This document shows positions 11,510-22,712 of a DNA stretch of 64,000 nt, piece by piece; within the stretch, counting starts at the first letter, position 1; every line of letters begins with the position of its first letter. The position numbers and the translations under genes were made by a program. The notes beneath the pieces are model-generated. The model was given only the letters and a program-made list of their open reading frames with translations. It ran no database searches and was not told where the DNA came from. The stretch comes from Mantis religiosa (Eukaryota > Arthropoda > Insecta > Mantodea > Mantidae), in assembly GCA_030765055.1 (NCBI GenBank), contig CM060952.1, positions 177,983,313 to 178,047,312 on the forward strand. Direction: 5' to 3'.

Positions 11510-12400
11510 ACCTAGAAAGTGGTAGAAAGTGGTTTTCGGGTATATTTTGCATCTGGAACGTCTCTCATTTTAGTCCAACAGTAGTCAGCCAGCATATTGG
11601 AACTCCACTTGCCTTGGTATTTTAGAAATTTGCTGATGAAAGCGCTCACCGTGTTATCACTGACAGCTCCAAGGTTTTCGGGGAAGAAGTCCAAGTGAGA
11701 GTCCAAGAAGTGAATTTTTAAAGACATGTTGCATTCCATAACTTTATAAGAAGATCAGCAGAAGATCAGCCACTATGTCACGATAGTTTTCTGCTTTATT
11801 GTTTCCAAGAAAATTGCAACACAAACTTTTGAAAGACTGCCAGGCTGCTTTCTCCAGTGGATTTAACAGTCCCTCGAAATGTTCATCAGCCATTAATGAT
11901 CAGATTTGTGGTCCTATAAAAACTCCTTCTTTCAATTTAGCATCACTGACTTTGGGGAATTTCGATTTCAAGTACAAGAATCCATAAGAAAGTTTATCCA
12001 TAGCTTTGACGAAATTTTTCATAACTTCTAACATAATATGCAATGGAGGCAAAAAAAAAATTTCAGGCTTCACTAAAGGGACACATGCCACATTTTTCTG
12101 GCCAGGGATACGAGATTCACGTTTTGGCCATGACTTTCTAACGTAGTGAGACTTCTCTTTCATATCAGCGGCATGCGCTACCGGTATTGATGGAAGTTTA
12201 TTGCCAACTGTAGCAGCACAGCCTTCAAACTTACTTTAGAGGAGTCTATGAACAATCGCCACTCATCTGGCCGGTGTTGACACAATTTCTTGGCACGATG
12301 AAAAAATAAAGCACAGAAATACAACATGCACAACATACACAATACACTTCTAAACAGAAAGGAAGGAAATATTTCACTACTCAACAATCTCACAGTCAGC
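11510..12400 (-). pseudogene. Decayed copy of an unnamed widespread repeat-associated protein
   Basis: On the minus strand, three pieces occur in order in different frames: HRPDEWRLFIDSSKVSLKAV (near 12290-12230), then HYVRKSWPKR..PGQKNV and LPPLHIMLEVMKNFVKAMDK (12160-11990), then MSLKIHFLDSHLDFFPENLG with SD and YQGKWSSNMLADYCW (11740-11540). I recognise this order from uncharacterised, often multi-copy arthropod and cnidarian proteins but have no established name for it. The middle, between the WRLFIDSS part and the RKSWPKR part, is deleted. A frameshift destroys the segment after the SD motif. A repeat-borne or transposase-like origin is inference from copy number in other genomes. Confidence 0.6.
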
Positions 12401-12745
12401 TCAATACTGACACATCACAATGCCAAACAGGTCTGAACATGTCTAAACAACAGCAATGAACAACAATGAACCTGCACAGTCATGTTTTATTGCGCTTCAT
12501 CATGACATTGCAAATAATTTCAATAATACAGCTTGAGTAAAATAGCTACATATGGGGTAACGGTTCCTATGACAGGTCAAAGAAAACGCTAAAATCATAT
12601 TTTGAAAAGTAACTTTTACAGAAAAACTATGCCTGACGGGAAAATTCTGACTGCATATTTGAATTCAGGATGGAAAATGCCACTAGATTCACTATTCAGA
12701 TCTGTAAATAATACTTGATTTCAGCCTTCAACGTGAAGTAAACTT

Positions 12746-12972
12746 TCTTGTTCCATTTATACTCCGCCTTTAACTGCAATGGTCATATCGATGGTCCTTC
12801 TCCTCTGGAACATATTGATGGTGTTAACTCGTATTCGTTGGGTTTTAATCATTAGTTCACGCACACATTAGCACTGTCATTCATACTTCCAAACTCGGGG
12901 GAAGATGATGAATCGAACCCGGGACGCCTAGCACGGTAGCTAGGTGCTCCACCGACTGAGCTACGGGACCAG
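12746..12972 (-). mobile_element. SINE F
   Basis: Minus-strand copy. The head is on the right (reverse of ctcagtcggtagagcacc, here as accgactgagctacgggacc), with the B box as gaatcgaacccgggac. The body includes the reverse of the gagttaacacc block and the 3' end ttccatttatactccgcctt. A 6-bp 'gaagta' flanks both sides and may be the target duplication. Confidence 0.85.
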
Positions 12973-13484
12973 CGAAGTAGTGACTACATTAGTGACCACA
13001 CCTATTGAAAGCACTAAACATATTGGAGCACCTGCATATGGCACATATGTTTCTACAAAACTTCCTTTGGTGATGCATATAGTATGCCTGCTATACTGTG
13101 AGCATTGAATTGTATACTATTTGAATTAAATTAAAGTCCAAAAAGGTATCATTACTACTCACCAAAACAAATAGTTTTATGTGAAATACGAAGTTATACC
13201 AATTTTATACGATGTGTACAAGACTGCTAGATTTCCAGATTTTTGGAAACGAGCAATGTGATAGATAAAATAATAAGATTATTAAATACACATTCACAAA
13301 TTCTTATAAACCATTGTTTTCAAACACAAATGGTAATGTTCTTTAAGAAAGGATTATAAAAGAAGTATAGAATTGAAATCCTGGTTAGGAAAGAATAATG
13401 GAACTTTGGCTTTCGAAAAGGATGTTTGACATATAATACAATAAATTAAAGTAAAGTCACTATATATATATATATTTCTGATTT

Positions 13485-14430
13485 TCCTGACTTAGCTCCG
13501 ACTTTAGCTCTTTACGCTGATGACACAGTACTATACTATTCTCGTGTTAATTTCCAGCACGCACAAGTATTACAGCTCTCCTTAGATCGCCTAAACCATT
13601 GGTTCAACACTTGGCGGATCTCTTTGAATCTTTAGAAAACTGAGGCTAAAATCTTCACTATTCGCCGATATACTCCGCTTCCTCCGTTGGGTCTCTACAG
13701 GAACAATGTCCCTTGGTTCCCCACTACAACTCCCGTTAAATATCTTGGAGTGCTTTTGAACTGTCGACTGACCTGGCGTGCTCATTTCGATCGTCTTATA
13801 TCACTGGCCTCCGTGCGACTTTCAAAACTCTCACCTCTGTTGCATCGCCGTTCCAGCCTCGGCCTACAGTCTTCATTGTTCCTCTACAAATCACTCATTC
13901 GTCCGCTTATCACTTATTCCTGCCAAGTGTGGGAGGCCGAATACACATGTCATCTACGTCGTCTTCAGGTTATACAGAACCGCTTCATGCACATCGCTAC
14001 CAACGCTCTGGTTCATCCGTAATCAGCAGCTCCATCACGAACTAGGACTGTTACCTCTTCACGACTACATTCGCAGAATCGCCCGTCGTTTCATTTCCAC
14101 GCTGCAGGAAGTTCCAGGAGCTGTGCATTATAACATCGGCGTCCGCACGCGCCAGCCCTCACGCTTGAAGAGGAGACTACCACAGGACCTGCTTCTAAGT
14201 GATATATGATTCGAGTGATTCTAGTGCTTGATGTCTGTCTTACACCTTCAATATTGACATAATTTCTCAGAGAGTATTATTGGAGTTCTAACTTAATGTA
14301 GTTAGGGGGCGGCCTGTTAGCCTACCGCTGAGTGTTATTGTTCTTTAATGTATTGTTCTGTTACCTTCTTTTCACTCTGATCTGTAAAACTGCTGATCAA
14401 TCGATAAAAAATTATATATAGAAAAAATTA
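13485..14430 (+). pseudogene. Jockey-like LINE reverse transcriptase, 3' part
   Basis: The frame opens with the catalytic signature LYADDTVLYYS (near 13530), then a thumb region NHWFNTWRISLN, a TAG stop near 13633, VKYLGVLLNCRLTWRAH (about 13740-13790) and SLIRPLITYSCQVWE. Around 14010-14020 the frame shifts and continues as the LHHELGLLPLHDYIRRIARRF tail to about 14209. This order is typical of jockey-clade reverse transcriptase C-termini. The copy is 5'-truncated just before YADD, next to a TA run. An AT-rich 3' UTR follows to about 14430. Non-functional because of the stop, the frameshift and missing endonuclease and RT fingers. Confidence 0.88.
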
Positions 14431-14884
14431 CACTTAAGAATCTTTGTTTTGTAATCACTCTTTCTGTATCCTGAAAATTAACATAGTAAAACAGCGTACG
14501 TAGATAACTATACTTTAAGTTGAAGGAAACAGCACGAAGGGCTTGGAAATGAAATCTGAAACCAAAGAAGCAAATTAGATAAATAGTGCAGTAATTCTTA
14601 ACAAATCTTATTTATCTACTGTGCTTATATTTAAAGCAAATTCTGAAAGAAAACCTATTATAAAAATTGCAAATTAGTCATTAAAAGCAAAAGAGATTTA
14701 GATATTTAGAAATTATGATTGGTGAAAAATTAAACTTGAGAAAATATGTAGATTTGGTATGACAATTATCAGAAAATAAACGATAAAGTGTGGAAACGTT
14801 TTTCAGAAAATTGGTGAATTATATTAAACTGTATACATTTTTCGTAATTTAGATATGGAGCAGGTATGTTGACAAACATTATTA
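14431..14884. other. No recognised feature
   Basis: AT-rich sequence without supported features. Confidence 0.5.
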
Positions 14885-15105
14885 GAAGTAGAAATTAATT
14901 GTTCTTTCAGACTGGCCGTGTGTTGGCCAAAGTATGGAAAGATAGTCAGACTGAGAAATTCAATGACTTAGCCGGGATTTCAACCGCGGATCTTATTGTT
15001 CCCGTCCAGCTGCTCTAACCCTTGATCTACTATGGCCAACATGCCGACATGACATTAAATGCTGCAACTGACTCTTATTTTTCCAGGTACACCACATCTA
15101 AGTGG
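14885..15105 (-). repeat. Family G tRNA-like repeat
   Basis: Starts with aaattaattgttctttcaga, the arm seen at 59826-59850, then cagactgagaaattcaatg and the inverted tRNA-like head ending near ctatggccaacatgccgac. It is a more diverged copy of the 59.6-60.2 kb units. A second inverted arm is not evident on the right. Confidence 0.7.
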
Positions 15106-16154
15106 TTCTTCCTGCACACATTCTACACTTAATTTCGGGCAAAGTGCCGATGATGACATGCGTGATCTGGGAAAAATACTAATAAATACTGAAATTCAAG
15201 TTTCATAGCTTCAAGAGTTGACATTACGAATTTTTTTCACACATCCATAGCCAATTTTAAAACAATTCAAATGTGTTGGTATTTTACTTTCTGTGTAAAG
15301 CCAAGTTAGCTTTCCGGATTAAAAATTATCAGAGGGATATCTAAAAGAAGAGAATTGGAGGATTAAAAAAAACACAGGAATACCTTTCAATTTTTGTTAC
15401 AAAATTCACATGTCACAATGGGCACTCTCGGCGGTTTATTTATTCATCCAGATAACCATACAATCACCGGTGTGAACATATAGCGATCGTTTGAAGTTGA
15501 GTTGCCGCTTTGTAACCCCGCTATATTCCATAGCTCAAAGTGATTAATGACCCTTTCACAGGCAAGCTCTTCTCATTCTGTGTTCAATGGATTGAGCGTG
15601 TGATGTCTGTGAAGGACTTGAAATTGACACTCGGTTAAAAACCCAGAGCCAGTCTAAATGATGTGTGTCATCTCATTTCATCTCTTGTTGACCTACAACG
15701 TCAACTGAAAACTCATATCAAAGCACTGCTTGTTTAACTGTCTTGTCATGATTTTGTCGCCATTAAATCCATGAATAGGACGTACTAGACAGCAACATCG
15801 CTTCATTGCGCTGTATCATTATCAGTTTATAAATGGATTTACATTGTTATTAATAGCCTCTATAACCTTTGAATATTCACGTTTGTCTATTTAGCTCTCT
15901 CTTCACATTTGCTTTGTAAACCATAGTTACATTTATTTTATTAGTATTGTAACGTTTTCATATTGCTCTTTTCGTTCATTTCCCAGACAAACTGTTTCAC
16001 GCAAGCTCTAGGTACGATAGAGAAATTTTGGATCAGTTGCATAAATTAATACTTATAATAAAACTAAATATGAATTATTTTGCATTTGTGTTAAACGATA
16101 AGAAGCTGTATGTTTGGCAACAGATTATGAGTACAGTTTGGCTCGGGATAAGAT
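15106..16154. other. No recognised feature
   Basis: No gene or repeat family recognised. Base composition is like the surrounding spacer. Confidence 0.5.
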
Positions 16155-16390
16155 GTTTTTTTTTGTAATTTACGTCCTCCAACGTTAAGCGATATCGGAC
16201 GATGAATGGAATGGGTGAAATGATGCTCAAATGAGCCCAGGGTCCATAGAGCTTAGACATTCGTCTTTCAGGATAACGGAAAACCTAGGAAAAAACCTTA
16301 TCTAGGTAACTAACCCTGACCGAGATTCGAACTCGGGACCTCTTGAACTTCAGGAAGACACGCCACCACCATGCTACCGAGGCGGGCTTA
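16155..16390 (-). mobile_element. SINE A (near full length)
   Basis: The minus-strand copy starts at the left with a T-rich tail and taatttacgtcctccaacgt. It runs through the reversed body and ends at the tRNA-like head (gagattcgaactcgggacct ... ctaccgaggcgggctt). It lies directly beside the tRNA-Gly-like 3' end at 16399. Confidence 0.9.
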
Positions 16391-16451
16391 AAAATACATG
16401 CACCGCCCGGGAATCAAACCTGGGTCGTAAGAATGGGAATTTTGCATGATA

Positions 16452-17786
16452 CGAGGGCTATCCAGAAAGTAGATTACGTTTTCGTCTGTTTCCGCTAGGG
16501 GCGGGGCTAGCGCGGCCATCTTGGGGTCAGAGCGTTGCGCAGCTCAGTCCGCATCTAGCCGTGCTAGTGAGAGGTTCGTGCTGTGCTCCGTTCAGATACT
16601 GTGACGGTTTGAAATGTCTGCGTTAATTGAAAATCCCGCGAGCTGCGAGGTGCGTGCAGTAATAAGGTTTCTGACTGCAAAAAACTGTAAACCGATAGAA
16701 ATCTATCGGCAGCTTTGTGAAGTGTATGGGGACAACATTATCACTGAAGGTGGAGTGCGTCAGTGGGTCATCAGATCTAAAAATGGCCAAACCAATGTTC
16801 ACGACGAAGATCGAAGTGGGAGACCCAGCATAGTGACTGCCGAACTTGTCGAAAAAGTCGATGCTAAAGTCCGTGAAAATCGAAGGTTCACAATAACGGA
16901 ACTTTCTTTGAGTTTTCCACAAATTTCGCGAAGTTTGTTGCACGAAATCATCAGCGAAAAGCTTGGTCACCACAAGTTTTGTGCAAGATGGATTCCAAAA
17001 ATCTTGACAGAGGACCACAAAAATCAGCGAATGGCTGCAGCGTTGAACTTTTTGGACGTTTACCATAAGGATGGTGACTCTTTACTCGATCGCATCGTTA
17101 CTGGTGACGAAACATGGGTGAAACACGTGAACTGTGAAACGAAATTGCAATCAATGCAGTGGGGGCACACAAGTTCTCCCCAAAAACCCAAGAAATGCAT
17201 GCAAACAATGTCGGCAAGGAAGATGATGGCGACTGTTTTTTGGGACAGAAAAGATGTGATTTTGGTGGACTTCCTGGAAAGAGGCACTACAATAAACTCT
17301 CAAAGGTATTGCCAAACTCTCCAAAAACTCAGAAGAGCCATTCAAAACAAGCGCAGAGGAATGTTGAGCTCTAAGATCTTGTTGATTCACGACAACGCCC
17401 GGCCCCACACGGCAAATGTCACTCGTGAAGTTCTTGAATCTTTTAAGTGGGAGTTGTTTCCTCATCCGCCGTTCAGTCCCGACCTGGCACCGAGCGACTT
17501 CCACCTATTCCCAGCAATGAAGAAGTGGCTGGCTATGCAGCGTTTTGATGACCACGCACAGCTGCAAGAAGAGGTAACGAAGTGGTTGAAGGCGCAGGCG
17601 GCCGAATTTTTCGACGAAGGAATTTCCAAGCTCGTACATCGCTACGATAAATGCCTTAATTTGAATGGTGACTATGTCGAAAAGTAGTATTTGAGTGTGG
17701 CTTTCATCTGTATATAATAAAATTTGTTTCCTATACTTTGTTTACTTTTTATTCCAAAACGTAATCTACTTTCTGGATAGCCCTCG
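16452..17786 (+). mobile_element. Complete mariner transposon
   Basis: The 1335-bp element has perfect 31-bp terminal inverted repeats: 16452-16482, starting cgagggctatccagaaag, and its exact complement at 17756-17786. A duplicated TA lies on each side (16450-16451 and 17787-17788). One uninterrupted transposase ORF fills the interior, preceded by a 162-bp leader. An AATAAA-like signal (tataataaaat) lies near 17714. Perfect ends plus an open frame make this the youngest-looking element in the window. Confidence 0.97.
16614..17687 (+). CDS. Mariner transposase, intact (357 aa)
   Basis: Cuts and re-inserts the surrounding element at TA sites by a DDD RNase H-fold mechanism. N-terminal residues about 10-115 form the paired-type helix-turn-helix DNA-binding region (SCEVRAVIRFL, GVRQWVIRSKNG, GRPS linker). 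WIPKIL (about 126-131) corresponds to the family's WVPHEL. The catalytic triad is D165 (VTGDETW), D260 (LLIHDNARPH) and D295 (SPDLAPSDFHLF), with 34 residues between the last two, the mariner DD34D spacing. At 357 residues it is slightly longer than Mos1 or Himar1. There are no stops or frameshifts. The start is the first ATG after the inverted repeat. In vivo activity is untested; Y-to-F in the YSPDLAP motif and the variant WVPHEL are the only oddities. Confidence 0.95.
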   Translation: MSALIENPASCEVRAVIRFLTAKNCKPIEIYRQLCEVYGDNIITEGGVRQWVIRSKNGQTNVHDEDRSGRPSIVTAELVEKVDAKVRENRRFTITELSLSFPQISRSLLHEIISEKLGHHKFCARWIPKILTEDHKNQRMAAALNFLDVYHKDGDSLLDRIVTGDETWVKHVNCETKLQSMQWGHTSSPQKPKKCMQTMSARKMMATVFWDRKDVILVDFLERGTTINSQRYCQTLQKLRRAIQNKRRGMLSSKILLIHDNARPHTANVTREVLESFKWELFPHPPFSPDLAPSDFHLFPAMKKWLAMQRFDDHAQLQEEVTKWLKAQAAEFFDEGISKLVHRYDKCLNLNGDYVEK

Positions 17787-17814
17787 TACTACTACATCAG
17801 TGGAAAAAGCGACG

Positions 17815-18470
17815 GCTACTTCTTCACTCCAAGGGCTAGGCAATGCTGTCTCTTCCGGCTTAAAACATGTTTGACCATCGTTTTCTTGGTCTTCCCAGAT
17901 GTCTCTTTCCTCTAGGTTTATAGTTTATAACTGCTCTTGGGATCCTATCTCTCGGCATTCTCTCAATATGCTCTCTCCATTCATTTCTATAATTTATTAT
18001 TTTTTCTTCTAAAGAACTTATTATAAATCTTTTCTTATTTTTTTTTTCATTTGGGATTTTATCTAAAAGAGTACATCCCTTTACTGCTCTTAAAAATCTC
18101 ATTTCGGCAGCCTGTATCTTGTTTTTGTCTATTTTTTGTTAATGTCCATGTTTCAGAACCAAAAAGGAAAAGCAGACACAGCCTACTTAATAAAATTTCA
18201 TCCGTGTTTCTTTTCTGGTTTGTTTTTAGGCTTCTATTTATTATGCCGCATATTTGTTGAAACATTGGTAATTTATTTGTAAAATCATTTTCATATTTAT
18301 AACTGACATACGTTCCCAAATATTTAAAACCCATAACTTGCGCTAAAATAATATCATTAATTATTATTTTGGTTCTATTAGTGTCTTTACCTCGATACGC
18401 CATTGTTTTTGTTTTATTGGTGGAAATTTTGAGGTTATAATTCTTACATAACTTCTGTAAAATATATGCT
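17815..18470 (-). pseudogene. LINE reverse transcriptase C-terminal part
   Basis: Minus-strand translation in two frames shows ILQKLCKNYNLKISTNKTKT, FKYLGTYVSYKYEND, FGSETWTL, then MRFLRAVKGCTLLDKI and a WREHIERMPRDR ... GRPRKRW end. The same order is found at 61.2-61.8 kb, so it is the same family. It is cut at the 5' side just upstream of the KLCKNY block and carries a frameshift near 18120. No palm catalytic motif is present. Its 3' end lies about 10 bp from the tRNA-Gly-like sequence. Confidence 0.85.
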
Positions 18471-20345
18471 GGCTTGGAATTCTTGGAATATGTTAGAGCA
18501 TTTCTTAGCTTATAGGGAGACTCTAGGGTGGAAAGAAGCAACAGGAATGAATTAGTGACATCGTATTAGAAGCTAGTAATGGAGTCTTAGAACCATTAGC
18601 AAACTGGGAGGTGATTGGGAGAATAGCTGACTAGAACATGCTGGACGAACCTTGAACACTTCTGCTCGTATCGCTGGTGGAACAAAACGAAGCGTCATAC
18701 TTGCCTTAAGTATAGAACCGCGTGGGACAGGATTCAATTACATTAATAATCCGTGATACTGAAATTAATGTGATGAGGGTAATAAGAGATTTTATTTGAC
18801 GTCATCACTGCATTAAATAAATAAGATAAAGTTTTAGATGCAAATTAAGAGATGTTGGTATATTACCATCAATAAGGAAACAAGAGAGAAATAACAATGA
18901 GAATATCAATAGTAAATAACAGTCAACGTAATAAAGAAGAAGTAAAAAGATAATAAATAAATGAAGATTGATTTGAAAGTAGTGGGTTTCTAACAGAGAG
19001 ATTTTGAAGTACAGCACAGAACATTTTGTTCGCGTCACGTCCACTCACTTCGCGTCTAGCTAGCAAAAACAACGGACCGATATAGCGTTCCCCCTCTTAA
19101 ATATATTCGTAAATCTACAATTTATGAAGACAGTTGTGATATAATAAGTGAATTTGTATTATATAATTAAGTGATCGACTAATCTTGAACATTTTATATC
19201 AAGTTTTAAAGAAATAAAGCTTTAATTAAAACCTGATGCTTACCTCTCATAGCTCTTTCGAGCAAAGATTAGGATTAATACTGATGTTGGTGAGATCTTT
19301 GATATATTTTATATCGACAGAATCGGCTTCTATTTCCGGTTATTTATAAATTAGTTTCCATTGGTCGACAAATTCTCAGAGTGAATACTGTTTATTAAAA
19401 AGTTTCAAACTCCAGTTTCATCCTTACTTTGATTCACACCCACGCATACCCTGAGAAGTTTCTCTACTAAAGTGGGAAGCAAGATCACCGTTACAACTTG
19501 GCGTGACATCATTGAGGCCGAGGAAAACTGTTTCAGATAGCTGAAACCTTAAAATAAATAACGTTTCTTTGTCAAGTCTTTGCTAAGGCAGTTATGAAAG
19601 ACATATTAATTTTAGAACACCCAAGACAATTGTATTTAATGTAACCTAAATAACATTAACGTTGTTATTCATTTATGAATTGTGGCAACAATAGCAAGTA
19701 AAAAGATCTTCCCTATAATCCACTGCAGTTTCGAATACCAGTATCACTTAAATGCTATGGCAAATGTGTCATAAGCGTGTGCCATAATGAAAGTTAGGCA
19801 TTGTACTTCATTTAAAATGATAGGCATTGCATCTATTTTAAGTATTTGTCATTTCTGCCATTTCAACTGGTTTTGTTCCTATCGACATGAAAATTGTAAT
19901 GGGTACAGAAAGTTCTGCCAAGACTACCCATCAAATTTTTGTCCTTTTTAAGAATGTTATCTGAAAATATATAATAAAATAAGGTGAATAAACGTGTTCT
20001 ATGAACCAGAGACCTAAATTCACCTGATCTCAAATCACCATGAAATAAGGCTTATTAAGTTGGAGTGATCACAAGGGATTCACAGCGGTCAAATTGTGAA
20101 GCAAGAACATATCCTCTACATTATTTTGCTGATTTTGTTAATAGTCAGTGATGATCGAATGAAAGCGAAGGTATGAAGTAGTAAACAGAAAGAAAATTAC
20201 ATTAATCAGATGTTAATTATAAACATTCTCCAAACTATGTATATCTACTTACTTTAAGTATACGGTACACATTTTCCCAGATTATTAATGGTTATTCCAA
20301 ATGTCAATGATAATGTCTGCAGCGAGGTTTAACCAAATTAGGGTT
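18471..20345. other. No recognised feature
   Basis: About 1.9 kb of AT-rich sequence with short ORFs lacking any recognisable motif. Confidence 0.5.
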
Positions 20346-20349
20346 AGGA

Positions 20350-20695
20350 TTACTATGGAGGGGATTCGGCACTATAATCAGGCTTGATCCTTTGTATATA
20401 TGCCCGGGAGGAAGGATGAATCGAGGAGAGGCAGAGGGCTGCCGTCCCAAGGGGCCACGACAGTGCAGAGGGCAAGGTCCTTACATTTTTTTACCCCGGT
20501 AGGCCACGTCAACGAACATTCCCCCTTGCTGGGTTCGGAAGCGGTCCTAGTAGCCGGTTCGAAGACCGACAACCCACCTACCGGAGGAAGAAATAGTTCT
20601 GTCAGATTTCATCATCCTGCCATGCACCGCCGACACTTCTACACTGAAAGACACCATCAGATATTGTGAAATGATAATGGAGATGAAATCTCCCT
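20350..20695 (-). mobile_element. SINE C, 5'-truncated copy
   Basis: The minus-strand body runs from the family 3' end (ggggattcggcactat at 20358) through acaacccacctaccggagga and catcctgccatgcaccgcc to ggagatgaaatc. The tRNA head present in the 36.3-kb copy is missing. GC-rich relative to its surroundings. ORFs here are repeat shadows. Confidence 0.85.
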
Positions 20696-20956
20696 AAGAT
20701 ACGATACAAAAATGTTGAGGAGAATCCTCATAACCAGAACTACTTTTATGTGGAGTATGTTTTATTGTTTGTCTATTTATTCACAAATTGCTCTAAATAT
20801 TCTAAATAAAATACAGAATGTTTAACATACCTGCTTGATAAATAAAATGCATATATGTCGTCTGCATTGCGAGGGAACTCAGACTCGATTCCGGGCAGGG
20901 ATTATTTTCTCAAGCCAAATGCACTCTTAGCATTTGCATGGTCTAGAACTATGATC

Positions 20957-21167
20957 GAGCCCGCCTCGGTAGCGTGGTGGTAGAGTGTCTGCCTCACGTT
21001 CAGGAGGTCCCAGGGTGAGTTACCTGGATAAGGTTTATTTCGAGGTTTTCCCTTGTCCTAAAAGATGAATGTCGGGTAACTCTAAGCTCTATGGACCCTG
21101 GGATTATTAGAGCATCATTTCACCCATTTCATTCATCGTCTGATATGACTTAACGTTAGAGGCCGTA

Positions 21168-21198
<31 letters not shown>

Positions 21199-21199
21199 T
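20957..21199 (+). mobile_element. SINE A with B-box deletion
   Basis: The head (gcccgcctcggtagcgtgg) jumps from aggaggtccc straight to agggtgagttacc, so the gagttcgaatctcggt B-box segment is lost. The body is complete to cgttagaggccgtaaaatt, followed by a poly(A) run (about 21171-21198). Confidence 0.9.
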
Positions 21200-21624
21200 G
21201 AACGAGATTGTGGATATGTGTTTGTGTTTGTGTGTGTGGTCTAATGCATGCTGTTTAATAAAAGCAATTGCATGCGAGTTAGCGTCATTATCGATAGCAT
21301 GTATGATCGACATGAACAGAGCCGTCTATTGAAATTTGTAATTAGAAACAGGGAATATAACAGCCGCAGCTTCATCACCGTCACCGTCATCAATTTTAAG
21401 TACAATACAGGCATTTGGCAACTTCTAAAATAATAGCCGTACAATTACTTTATCAAATACAATTGGATACTAAAATTACAAGTTTTATAATTAAAATATT
21501 CCTGAATGGAACAAAATATATGCTCCATCAACAATGCATCTATTTTGTATTTAAAATGTTTTAACACCTAAGTGTTGTACGCTATCAGGTAAGTGATTTT
21601 ATAATTTAATTTTTTTTAAATTTT
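21200..21624. other. No recognised feature
   Basis: A short GT-rich stretch near 21218-21240, otherwise AT-rich sequence. Confidence 0.5.
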
Positions 21625-21738
21625 TTTTTTTAATTTACATCCTCCGACGTTACATGACATTCGTCTATCAGGATATGGGAAAACCCCGGAAAAAGCCCTT
21701 TCCAGGTAAATTGCCCTAAACTAGATTCGAACTCGTTC
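21625..21738 (-). mobile_element. SINE A, internally deleted
   Basis: The minus copy reads taatttacatcctccgacgt, then jumps to gacattcgtctatcaggata, losing about 90 bp of the 3' body. It ends in the B-box region (agattcgaactcg) with the A-box part missing. Confidence 0.8.
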
Positions 21739-21801
21739 GCGTAATTGAATGAAATATACAGTATAATTTCAGTTAATTGATGGAAATTAATCATTTATTC
21801 A

Positions 21802-22710
21802 CACTAACTGTTAAATAAAGAATCGAATCATCACAATTTTTTCTTCACAACTTACCTTTACTCATTCTCATAATTTTGATGGCCCTTCTCAAAGTAGTCT
21901 CCCCTGAATGCGATACACTTGTTCCAGCGTTTGTGCCAGTCTTCAAAGACATATTGGAAACAATTTTTGAGAGATCCTTCAATATTGCCTCCGCAGTCTT
22001 CACCACTGCTTCTGATGATGGATAATGCCACCCACGAAGGCGTTTCTTCAAGTTGCGGAATTGAAGGAGTCACATGAGCCTCAATCCGGACCATAGGGAG
22101 GGTAAGGTATGCACTTGACGTTGATTTTTGCAAGATATTCAGCAACAACATTGGCAATATGCGGCAGCGCATTATCGTGGTGTAGCATCCAGCTTGCTTC
22201 ATAGAAATGTGGTCTTTTCCGCCTGATATGGACTTGCAATGTTTTCAGGACATTCTTGTAGTATTGTCCAGTTACTGGTGTGTATGCAGGTACAACATGC
22301 TGATAAACCATTCCATGAATATCAAAGAATGGGATGACCATAACTTTCCCAGCAGAAGCAACCAATTTTGCTTATTTGGGGATTGGTGATGAAGGAGATT
22401 TCCACACTGAGCTTAGCTGTTTGCTCTGAGGATCAAAATGATGTAGACAAGTTTCATCAGCAGTGATTACATTTGAAAGCAACTTCGGATCTTCCTCTAA
22501 CATCAACTTTAACTGTGTGTTATCTCCATTGCAGCGGTAGGCGGAACTGAACATGTTTGAACTTGCCTGGTTCTCACAGGTGGCCTACACTGAGACTACT
22601 ACGGTATGTTTGTTTCACATTAAGCTAACAGAATATAAAAAGATTGAATTTTAGTGAGAAAAATTATGATCGTAAAAAGAATGAGATCATTCTTTATTAA
22701 ACAGCCTTGG
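21802..22710 (-). pseudogene. Mariner family 2, N-terminal deletion copy
   Basis: The right end (22690-22710, ctttattaaacagccttgg then TA) matches the inverted repeat of the 43.2-kb element; the left end (about 21802-21830) is eroded. The minus-strand coding pieces are a start, a jump, then VITADETCLHHFDPQS (first acidic residue), HYEASWMLHHDNALPH-type sequence around 22160 (second), YPPYGPD, and a frameshifted C-terminus with KKRLRGWHYPS. The helix-turn-helix part is deleted after the first few codons. The third acidic position is disrupted by the frame change near 22080. About 909 bp against roughly 1.3 kb for a full mariner. Confidence 0.88.
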
Positions 22711-22712
22711 TA

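Larger units (their letters stand above)
16399..17806 (-). pseudogene. tRNA-Gly(CCC)-like pseudogene split by a mariner
   Basis: The minus strand reads a D-arm-like tgatgtagtagtatcatgc, an anticodon loop ttCCCat, a T arm with ggtttgattcc, and a 3' acceptor strand gcggtgc plus A. This closely matches animal tRNA-Gly(CCC). The 3' part is 16399-16451 and the 5' part about 17787-17806. The mariner sits at the TA of 'gtatc' in the D-loop. The 5' acceptor strand pairs poorly with the 3' strand and the anticodon stem has mismatches, so it was probably already a pseudogene or a tRNA-derived repeat. No CCA or intron is seen. Confidence 0.75.

Noticed and set aside
16623..17504. Minus-strand ORFs of 75-147 residues and an internal plus ORF
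   Set aside because: Shadows of the intact mariner transposase on the opposite strand or in another frame.
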